Positions 52,801-61,619 of a DNA stretch of 64,000 nt are shown here, one piece after another; positions within the stretch are counted from its first letter, which is position 1, and every line of letters begins with the position of its first letter. The stretch is from Campylorhamphus procurvoides (Eukaryota > Chordata > Aves > Passeriformes > Dendrocolaptidae), in contig WBMV01006289.1 in NCBI GenBank assembly GCA_013396655.1, forward strand, positions 1,302,001 through 1,366,000, in the 5' to 3' direction. The notes beneath the pieces were generated by a model. It did not search any database and had not been told where the DNA came from. It saw only the letters and a list, made by a program, of their open reading frames with translations. Made by a program: the position numbers and the translations under genes.

Positions 52801-55465
52801 ACACTGCTGAACATGTTAAGCTTTACCTGCATGAATCAATGTAAAACATCATACAAGAAAACTATGCTGCATTGTGATGTATCTTACTGGAATGGCATGA
52901 TTCAGGATGCTCAGATGAAGAGTTGGTACCAACCATGTGAACTCCTGGCTGAGGAGCTTGCAAGAAGGACTAGGCAGTGACTCCAGTAGTCCTCAAGGAC
53001 CATCAAACTGAGCTAAACAAACCTGACTTGATATTTAGGAAGGGAGGTAAGAGCCTCTAGTGGACATAAAATCCATCACCATGCAGCACTAACAGGTGGT
53101 GATGTATGCCAGCACCTTGGTGTGATGCTGCTGCAGGCTCCTGTCTACACTGGGACACTGCAGGTGCCTGGGCAGGGGGGAGTCTCTGTGTGCATGGGGA
53201 GAGGTTCCAGGTACATCTCTTTCTGGAAACTTTGGGTGCTAGGTATGATAAGTATCTTAATGTTTTAGTTTCATAGTCCTTCAGTGTACTTTTGCTATAC
53301 TTCACAGATTCTGACTTTTGGTTATTAGATGACATTTCAGTTCATTAATGTCTATTTAAACCTTTAAGGCAGTTACAGAATCTCCTGCTGTTTCCCAAAG
53401 GCTTCCAGTAAAGTCATAATGGCTTAAATGCATCATGCTGGGCCCACAGGTGAACAAAGAGGTTTATTTTGGCACATCATAGCTTAGGTAATTACACAAA
53501 CACTGCCAGGTCTGAGAAATAAGTCACGAGGCCCTTGTGGAAGCTGGACTCCTCTTTGGGGGCTGTCTTACCAGCAGAAAAGGTCACATGAGCAGCTATT
53601 ATCCCTTGGAGAAGAAAATCCTTTGTGTAAGCAGGGAGGGCAATTGTCAAGGGGAGGATGTGAGCCTCTGGTATGCGTGTGCCAGACGTTCCAGTTAACT
53701 TCCTCCTTAGCAGCATTTGCTTTTGAGTCTTAGTTTCCACTGATGTATTCCTTGTGCACTTGAAGAAGCATAAAACTCACAGGGTTTTTCATCAGCACAT
53801 TTTCAGTCTAGCTGTAATTCATTCCACAGGGGTTTTTTTTAATACATATGTTAAATAGATGCATGAGAATTCCTTGACTGCCTGCTTCAGACAGGTTTTA
53901 CTCTGGAGGTTAATGCCAGAAAGTAACTTCGTTATCACATAAAGGCTGAATAAGATTGTGGCGATTGTCCTCTTCTAATTCAAACTCAGGGTAGCTGCTA
54001 CAAATAGTTAGTTAAAGGTGATTGTAGAAAAAAATATATTCAACTGTTACAGAACTGGTATGGATAATTTGTCTCTGAAAACAATCAGGAAGTTTCAGGA
54101 TTGTACGTTTTCTGAGCTACAGAGATTTTAATTTCATTTTGTGAGAGGCAGTAGTGAAAGATGGACAGATTTGACATGATTTTAAAGCACTAGAAATTAC
54201 TTCCAAATGTGTGACCAGCTGAACAAACAACATTGTATTTGAAAAACCAGTCCAGATTCTGATTTCAGTTACTGTGATGAGAACTTACAAAAATTGCTGT
54301 GTGTTAGAACTGCTCTAGATTGAAAACTGAGTAGGAAAAAGCGATTTGCCCTGCTGTGTATTCGTGGGGTGTGCTTTTTAAAGACAAATGTAATTTTTGA
54401 AAACTTCTGGGGAAAAACATTGTTTATCAGCTGGATGTTAGTTTCATGAAAATACTTTGCTAATAGTTTTATTTTAGATAATAAGTAGTTCTTAGTTAAT
54501 AGATGAAAAATATTTCTGAAATCCCTGGAGAGAAAGGTGAATTCAACTAACCCACCAGCAAGCAAACAAAATAAAGCTTAGTTCATAATTCATGAGAATA
54601 CAGCGTCTTATTCTACTTGTGTGACTTATAAATGCAGTCAGAAAGCCTTTCAAAAAACTGACAGTACTGAATCCTTTTGTTGCCAACTTTGTAAATTCAA
54701 ATGAATGCATCTCTTCTTTTCTGGTTTGAATGCAAATGATATTTGCCAGATGTGATCTGAGCTGTCATTATGTTCCATCAGGTTTGTGTTGTGACTCAGC
54801 TGAACACTAAATCATGCTAGCACAAAACTTGAATAAGAAGGAAGAGTATGGACAATATATTGTATAAATAGCTGTTTTGAAATTTTTCAAAGTGTTTTAT
54901 ATATCATAGCATGCCAATCACAGAAATTTATAATGCTGTAAGTCATATACACTGATATTTCCTACTAGCTTTTAGGCCTCTCAAAATTAAAAGTAATGAT
55001 TTCTTAAATGCGAGCGATGTTGCACCTCAGGTCAGAATCTCAGCTTCATTTTGTTTGTTGAAGAGCTTTTTGTAGGTGAATGATAGGATAACTAGCACTA
55101 AGAGGATTTTTTTTCAAAGAATTAATGAAGTAATTTACATCTGTTTTAATAGTCATTAGGTCTCTAAAACCTATTTACTTTACCTGTTCAAAACCTTGGA
55201 GTTGAAACGTCACTCTGGAAACTGTCCTGTTAACTCCTTTGAGTTCCCTATGAGAGCAGCTGTAAAAGTAAGAGTGAAAATTTATATAGGAAGAAGGATT
55301 CCAGGCATCATAAATCATAACAGGCAGAGTCCAAAAAACCTAGGTGCTTTCCAAGAAAAATACTTCTAAGCTGTGCGTGTCTCAAGACCTAGTTGACATC
55401 ATGGAGACTAAATGAAGGTGATGTCAGAACATTTTAATCCCACATATATACACAGAACAGTGACT
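49865..55465. other. non-genic AT-rich sequence, nothing recognised
   Basis: A 103-codon minus-strand frame starting with a true ATG lies at 50552-50241, and a 92-codon minus frame at 53335-53057. Neither has a recognisable domain, upstream promoter-like sequence or splice structure. A TG/TA microsatellite lies at 51784-51813. Confidence 0.55.
51784..51813. repeat. compound (TG)n(TA)n microsatellite
   Basis: Alternating TG units pass into about seven TA units. Confidence 0.9.
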
Positions 55466-55472
55466 TAAATAA

Positions 55473-55493
55473 CTCCCCTGTTCTTCAGGGGAG
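55473..55493. repeat. hairpin CTCCCCTG / CAGGGGAG
   Basis: A perfect 8-bp GC-rich stem with a TTCTT loop. No U-run, tRNA-like structure or microRNA-length stem surrounds it. Confidence 0.75.
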
Positions 55494-55499
55494 ATGGTG

Positions 55500-55790
55500 C
55501 AGTTGGGAAGGAAGGTCCAGTGGGTCAGCACTGTGGTTCCAGCCATGCTGCACAGACACAGGATGCTGCAGGGTGTGTGGGCTCCATTCTGTTTCTACTC
55601 AGCTCCTTAGGGTCTCCTCTGGATCTCTCCCAGAATTACTCCTGACCACATTATTACAGTGCTAGGTAGGAAATACTGAATTCTGATTTGTTCATTCTGT
55701 AACTCCTTAAGTCTGAATCAACACCTTTGGATTGCAGATCTGAGATCTAACTGATGGAGGTGGTTGTAATGTGGATTGCTTAGTTAACAC
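55500..55790. other. non-genic sequence, slightly GC-richer
   Basis: GC content is moderately raised around 55500-55660. No CR1 core or LTR signal was recognised. Confidence 0.4.
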
Positions 55791-55794
55791 GTCT

Positions 55795-55828
55795 GTGTTA
55801 GAAACACCCCCGTGTTAGAAACACCCCC
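55795..55828. repeat. perfect tandem duplication, 17 bp x 2
   Basis: GTGTTAGAAACACCCCC occurs twice head to tail with no mismatch (55795-55811 and 55812-55828). Perfect identity suggests a recent replication-slippage duplication or an assembly artefact. Confidence 0.95.
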
Positions 55829-55834
55829 TCACCC

Positions 55835-58005
55835 CAACCAATGAAACCCTGAAACTGAGGCACCATAAGTAAATTCTTATTTTTGGCTAATTTCTTTCTG
55901 ACTCAATTTGTTTTATGCATTTGACTAAATCTAAACCACTTTAAACCAGCACAGAATTCATGTTTCTGAGTAAACAGTGGAGCCATTTTCAGAGTGCAGT
56001 TTTGTGTTCTGTGCTGAATTACGAGGTGCTTACCTGAGCAAGTGCCTTTTACTTCTCTCACAAATCAATATTTGTGTAACTATCCAGAGGACAATGCTCT
56101 GCCCTGTTGGAAAGCACAGCTGAACAATGGTCAGGTAGTCACAGCCGGCATAGTTCTGATGTGGGTTCTGTCCCTTAGCAAAAGGAATGCTCTTGCTTCA
56201 TATCAGAGAGTCCTTTCTGTGCACTGTAAAATAGCTAAATGTTTTTTGGGTTTTTTTTCCTACCAACTGTCACGTATTTCAAAACTTATTTCTATTATTA
56301 TTATTAGAATGTTTCTTCCTCATTTCAACTTTAGTTTACTTTTATCTGCTCTGCACATTCTGGCTTTCATTGATGTACTTTACCTTACATAGTTCCCCCT
56401 CTGTTCCGCAGGTTTTATTTCATATATGTATTTTTATACTGTTTCTTCACTTCCCTAGATGAAGTAGAGCCTTTTTGTCTTTTCACTTAAGATCACTAGT
56501 CTCAATTCTGTTTACCCTTGTTGTCTTCAGTAGCTCATCTGTCTTTATTACTTTTAGGAGAAGCATTTGTAGTTCATGTTGCTGAAATACTTGTAAATGT
56601 CTTGAAATTAATTTCTTATTTTTAATTAAGATTTGTGAAGCAAAAATCCTTTGCAAGAAGGATTTTTTGCTAATAAAAGCTATAAAATATACTATTATGG
56701 ATCAGGGAAATCTTTTTTCTTGGAACTAATTCTAAGTAGCCTCTGTCATCACTGGTTCATAAATGCATAGTTCTTAAGGCCAGAAGACAGGATTAACATG
56801 GTCATCTTAGTTTGAACACTGTTAGAAGCTCATTAGGGGATTTCACCATCAAGTCCATATGTTAGATTTGAAATTTATCATGCAATTTCCCAAAGCATCC
56901 TCATAATTTTTATTATTTTAAAATCACAGTTATTTGGAATATCTGTTGCTTTAATTCTGGTAATTATTATGTCTCATGGTGTTTATTAAACATATTGAAT
57001 GTGTAACATAGATGTAACTGCACAACTGGTGCCCTGCGGTTCAGCAGCACAGCTCACTCAAGTACACAGCTTTACCTGGGACGTGTGCTCCAGTCTGGGC
57101 TCCCTGCACCAATAGTAAGTCACACGAACAGAGCAGTTTCGGAGGGCTTCCACAATATCTCTGGTTTAGGCTGGCACGTGGGAGAATAAGGAGCAAATAA
57201 CAGTGGATACAGGCATTTTGTTCTGGATGCAGTAAGTGTGAGCCACTGCATTATAAAGAGAGAAAGGCAGGATCAATTCTGCAGTAACTGAGTTGGGGAG
57301 TTGCCATCAGTGTATGCTTTGGAAGTGTGTTCCTGCAGCAGCACTTGTGAAATGACTGTATTGCTGCCCCACAGCACAAGAGGACACTGGAAGAGAAAGG
57401 GATGGCTTGGTTGTTTGGATACACAAAGACACGAGGCGATGAAAATATGTGACTGATAACAAGAAAATTGTTTATGATATGTGAAATATAGGAATTTATA
57501 AGCAAGATAACTGGACCAGCACCCACAGTAGCAGAATTTACACTGGACTAATTTGTGGTATTTAGTTCTCTGTCCTGTAAACATCCCAGATTAGTGGGAG
57601 GTTTTGTTGAGGATAAAGCCCTGCAGCACTGTGTGTTATATGCCGTAATGTGGGGTTTAGTGTGCTCTGTTTAAAACATATATGGACACAAGTTTTTGCT
57701 TTGAGATTTCCCTTGGGAAGGGTACAGTCAGAAATGTGTTTTGTACTCGGGTTGCTATCAGGTTCCTGCTAAGAATGGGCCACTGCCTCTGGGATCACAT
57801 CCTCCCAGTCCTGTGCTTGGGAGGAGGCTGGAGCTGTACCCAGCACTGTCACTGGGGTGCATCGAATGCAGAAATCTAAAGTCAGCATCTTGGTACACTG
57901 GGTCAGTGTTTGGAATGCAAATTAGCCCTTAAGTATAATTCAGCTGGAGATTCCTTTGGAATTTCTGCCCTTAATGAAATGAAAACATTACTTTTGCTTT
58001 ATTTT
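55835..58005. other. non-genic AT-rich sequence with one hairpin
   Basis: A 116-codon frame at 56042-56392 needs a GTG start and has no domain. A hairpin lies at 56640-56670. No other feature was recognised. Confidence 0.55.
56640..56670. repeat. hairpin, 10-bp perfect stem extended by GC clamp
   Basis: AAAAATCCTT, loop TGCAAG, AAGGATTTTT, with GC on both outer sides separated by one extra T. It is too short to be a vertebrate microRNA precursor. Confidence 0.75.
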
Positions 58006-58009
58006 TTAA

Positions 58010-58051
58010 GGGGGTTTTGGTGTGGGGTTTTTTTGGGGGGGGAGGGAGGGG
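58010..58051 (+). other. predicted G-quadruplex motif
   Basis: The G-tracts are GGGGG (58010-58014), GGGG (58024-58027), GGGGGGGG (58035-58042), GGG (58044-58046) and GGGG (58048-58051), separated by T-rich or single-A loops. This satisfies the usual four-tract rule with loops no longer than about nine bases. No gene promoter is visible nearby. Confidence 0.75.
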
Positions 58052-58059
58052 CTTTTGTA

Positions 58060-59098
58060 TTTTTTGCTTTGCATTAATCTTCATTTTTTAAAGGAATAAA
58101 ACAATAGTCATGTTTTATATTTCCCCTTAATTCCCCCATATCTATTTTTTATAATCTACCTTACAAGAAACTCATTAAGGTGGAGGAAAGTCATGTGTGA
58201 TGTCAATAAAGCATTTAAAAGAAAAACAAATATTTAGTTATGATTGATTAAATTTGTATCTGATTCTCTTGAGAGGTTTACTGGTCTAATTTAGATTGAT
58301 ACACTCTATAATGGAAATAAGTAATTTGACCCTCTCCCCAAATATTTAACTTTTTATAATTTCTTTCACAAGCTCAACTAAGAGGAATAGGAAGCACATT
58401 ATTAAGTTTTAATTAGAATACTCATATAGTTTCTTGTTAGAAACTTCTTTATGAAAGAAATTTTTATTGCTTTCAATCTCCATTATTCCTTAATAGTTCT
58501 TATTTGAGATAGTAATTTGGTTAGTGCTGTATTACTACACACATTTCTTATTCAGGTTTTGTTATACTTGCAAGTATTTTTCTGCCAAATATCTTTAACA
58601 GGAAAATTTCAGAACCATTCTAGAGCTTTTCAAATTAAAACAGTTGGTCCTGTAACACCACCCCCTCCAACCCCCCCATTTAATTACTTCTAAGGCACTG
58701 CTAAATCCATTAGTGAATGTACTAATGGCTGTGTGGGAGGAATGGCAGTATTTTTTTTTTAATTGCAGTTAAAATTGAAACAATTTTTTTCTTATTTAAT
58801 CTGAAGTTGGGTTGGGAAAGCATGAATATAACTTTTCATGTTTTGTCATATTTCCACGGTGCAAAGATTAATAAAGCAATTATTTTCATGTGTAGTATAC
58901 GTGTTACTGTACTGCTGTTTATGAAGCTACAAATTTGGTTCTCTGGTAATCAACATATTAGCAAAAAATGCAGGTAAATAAAATATCACTGCTGTGAATG
59001 ATGAAATTTCAATAAGGATATAATAGAAAGTGTTATAAAGGTTCTTGCATTTATATTTCTCAAATTAGCTGCATCTAAGACAATTAGATTTTGAAATA
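58060..59098. other. non-genic AT-rich sequence, nothing recognised
   Basis: AT-rich without repeats except a C-rich patch at 58660-58678 (CCCCC and CCCCCCC). The low-repeat, AT-rich character is compatible with a conserved non-coding element, which cannot be tested here. Confidence 0.5.
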
Positions 59099-59115
59099 GG
59101 AGAATTTTATTACAG

Positions 59116-59228
59116 GGTGCCTGGAGGAGGAGCAGTTCCAGGGCAGGCCAGGTGGCCAGGAAGAGCTGGCGGGTTATGCCAATATTATGGCTTTAACTTT
59201 GGAAACTCAGGACTTGAATGGTGACTAA
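59116..59228 (+). other. candidate terminal coding exon, 36 codons (unidentified)
   Basis: After an acceptor-like TTTTATTACAG (ending 59115) one frame in phase 2 is open for 36 codons to a TAA at 59226-59228. It starts CLEEEQFQGRPGGQEEL and ends LETQDLNGD. The composition is protein-like and the first half is much GC-richer than its surroundings. Against this, the polypyrimidine tract is weak, another frame is open nearly as long, no AATAAA lies close after the stop, and I recognise no family. On the minus strand the same DNA ends in AATAAA (59109-59104) after a GC-rich segment, which would also fit the end of an old LTR. Confidence 0.15.
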
Positions 59229-59289
59229 GTCAATTCACGTGGTAGGCTGGTCTGGGCCAAAGGGCACTGAGCACCTGTTTATCATGTTT

Positions 59290-60540
59290 GTTTGTTATAT
59301 TTCTTAATGAGTTCTTGAAACAAAGTTTGAGGACATTGTCATGTAAAATTGAGAGATCCAAATGGACTGTGACAGCTTTTCCTGAAAAACAAACAGAAAA
59401 AGAGTATTTTTAGCATGTTGTCCTTGTTGTGAAATTTATAATAAGACAGGATAATTAAACTCAGTAGGATTCACATTCTAATTAAAATAAGGCAAGAATT
59501 TTTTCTGTTATCCGACAACACTTTTATGAAATGCCTTTGAGTTTTATCTAGGTTTTCATTAAAAATAAACCCAACAGATGCCAAAAAGAAATCCACTTAA
59601 GGTAGTTTAAAGACCCTGTAGTTTGAGAGCTTCAGATGAGATGGGGCCCTGCAGATTGTATCCCACAAGGGTTATCGAATGAGTTGTTCTGACCCACCTT
59701 TTATTTTTATGCTGAATACATTACAGCTAGGATGATTGGCAAAACAGGCAGCTTTTAATAGAGGGAATGAACACAGGCTTGATTATCAGCAGTGAAGAGT
59801 GCTTACTATGTCGTAATTTGGTACCAAACGAGTTTGTAAACATTTAAGTTTTAGTTTGAAAACAAAACCGGTCTTAAGGGTAAAATGATGTAGAAGGTAC
59901 TGCAGAAAATTAATAGATAAGAGGTTAAATCTCTGGCCCATTTGCTTGTTTATGGCATGCTTTGACTGATTTTCATAGGCTTGAACTTAATGTTTATCAG
60001 ACATCCCTACGTCAATGTGACAGGAAAGGCACTGCAGCTGAGTTTCAGCTAGGAGGTGTGAAGGGAGTAAATATGCACTTTCCTTGCTACACAAAAATTT
60101 ATCGTAGTATTGGCTGAGAATTGTAGTTGTGCAGTGCTGCTCTAGCATCTTCCTCCTCCCCAGACAGTATCCATGGAGTGATTTGGGAGGAACAGAGCTT
60201 AGATTTGTCAATCTACTTTTAAGTTGATTGAATAAATCAGACCTGCTGTGGGGTAGAGCAGCAGGTTGTCACTTCTGTATAAGAGAAGGAATCATGTAGT
60301 GCAAGTATCCTGCTCTGCTCCTCTGCTAGCACAGCTTATAGGACCCCCTTTCCTAAGGTTGTGCTTAAAGCTGTGTGCTGCTGTGAGAGGGAGGGACTTG
60401 TTCGTAGGCAGTGGAAAAAAATAGGGTGTAAGGAGGGCACTTACCCCAATCTTTTTATTATTTCTTTTGTCTTATTTTTTTGTCTGTCACAGGTTTGGGA
60501 ATCCTGGGGTAGGCGAATGAATACTCACCTATTTGAGGGA
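59290..60540. other. non-genic AT-rich sequence, nothing recognised
   Basis: Short open frames only. No repeat ends were seen. Confidence 0.55.
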
Positions 60541-60549
60541 AAACTACTG

Positions 60550-60573
60550 TGATGTCAGCAAAGGCTGACATCA
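60550..60573. repeat. perfect hairpin TGATGTCAGC / GCTGACATCA
   Basis: Ten-bp perfect arms with an AAAG loop. The arms contain TGATGTCA/TGACATCA, close to a CRE/AP-1-type core. This is a resemblance only. Confidence 0.8.
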
Positions 60574-60729
60574 TTAACACATGAGGGAAATTATCTATGA
60601 TTGCCTGGAAAAATTGTGTAATTATTTTGGCCAAGTTTCTTTCTTCCTCATCTGAGATGAGAATACTTTCTTTCACCCATTTTGCATAGCTGCAACTATA
60701 TCTATTTAAATTTTCACAGGATGAGGGAA

Positions 60730-60792
60730 AAAATGGAATGGACTTGATAATTTGAAAGGTCTTTTCCAAACTAAATGCTTCTATCCTCTCTT
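60730..60792 (+). mobile_element. CR1 LINE 3'-end remnant
   Basis: GGAATGGACTTGATAATTTG, then AAAGGTCTTTTCCAA, then AATGCTTCTATCCTCT. This parallels the sense 3' terminus of avian CR1 (TTGGACTAGATGATCTTTAAGGTCCCTTCCAACC followed by ATTCTATG-type octamers) with many substitutions. It is a highly diverged short remnant. Confidence 0.55.
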
Positions 60793-60794
60793 AA

Positions 60795-61570
60795 CTGATT
60801 GTTCAGTGCGCTGTAAGATTCCATACAGTGACTGAAATGCAGTGGAATAAGGCCAGTTCCTGGTGTAAGTATAACAAAAGCAAGCACAGAACTAGATAGT
60901 AAACTTGTGAGATCTTACTAATAGGTGTGCTCTCTATACCCATCCAAACGAAGTACCTCAGGCACATGACACTGAAGAAAGATATTGAGTATTCAGTGTA
61001 CCAGTTGCATCAGCAGTGACAGAGATGTGACTTGAATAGGACTGATGCATTTCTGAGTCTCTCGACTGAACAGCTATCAAATATAACATATCTGAGTCTT
61101 CCTTTTGAAATGGAGCCAATAAAGTGTCTGTTTTTTGGGAACTGTATTTCATTCAGGAAATACAGCAGTGCAAGGTTAACACTTTTAGTGCCCAGAGTTT
61201 CAGTATATGAAATTCACTCGTTTGTTTATGCACAGAAGTGGTAGTTGCAGGAGACAGGGTAGTTTCATTACACCTTGATCATTGCAATGTCTTTCTTTTA
61301 ACCTTTCCCATGGTACCTTTTATGTTTCTTCCCGTAGCATCAAATGACATGTACAGGAACTCTTAAGACTATCTAAGAAATTAGAACTGTGACTTTATAA
61401 AAACTGCAGAAAAATTCCAAGTTAATTTCCAAGACCTGTGTTTGGAGCAATTTGCCTGTTTTGCATTCCGAACAAGAACTGAGCTTGGCCATGCACTTTA
61501 CCCCAGTCTTCCCACTGCTTGGAAATGGTTGGGCTCCTTGGGAAGGTGGCAGTCAGAGTTCTACCTGTTC
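60795..61570. other. non-genic sequence, nothing recognised
   Basis: No gene or repeat is supported. The pyrimidine-rich end at 61560-61579 belongs to the next exon candidate. Confidence 0.55.
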
Positions 61571-61579
61571 TGTTTCCAG

Positions 61580-61610
61580 TGCAGACTATTATCACTGCCT
61601 CAATTTCACT
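61580..61610 (+). other. candidate 31-nt microexon
   Basis: The acceptor is excellent (TCTACCTGTTCTGTTTCCAG, ending 61579), as are donor positions +1 to +6 (GTAAGT, from 61611), although the last exon base is T rather than G. One phase reads ADYYHCLNFT, and DYYHC superficially resembles the D-x-x-Y-x-C core of an immunoglobulin domain. No partner exons were found within the window, so this may be a pseudo-exon. Confidence 0.2.
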
Positions 61611-61619
61611 GTAAGTAAC

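Noticed and set aside
56042..56392. 116-codon frame
   Set aside because: It starts at GTG and is dominated by hydrophobic residues from T-rich sequence. No homologous family is recognised.
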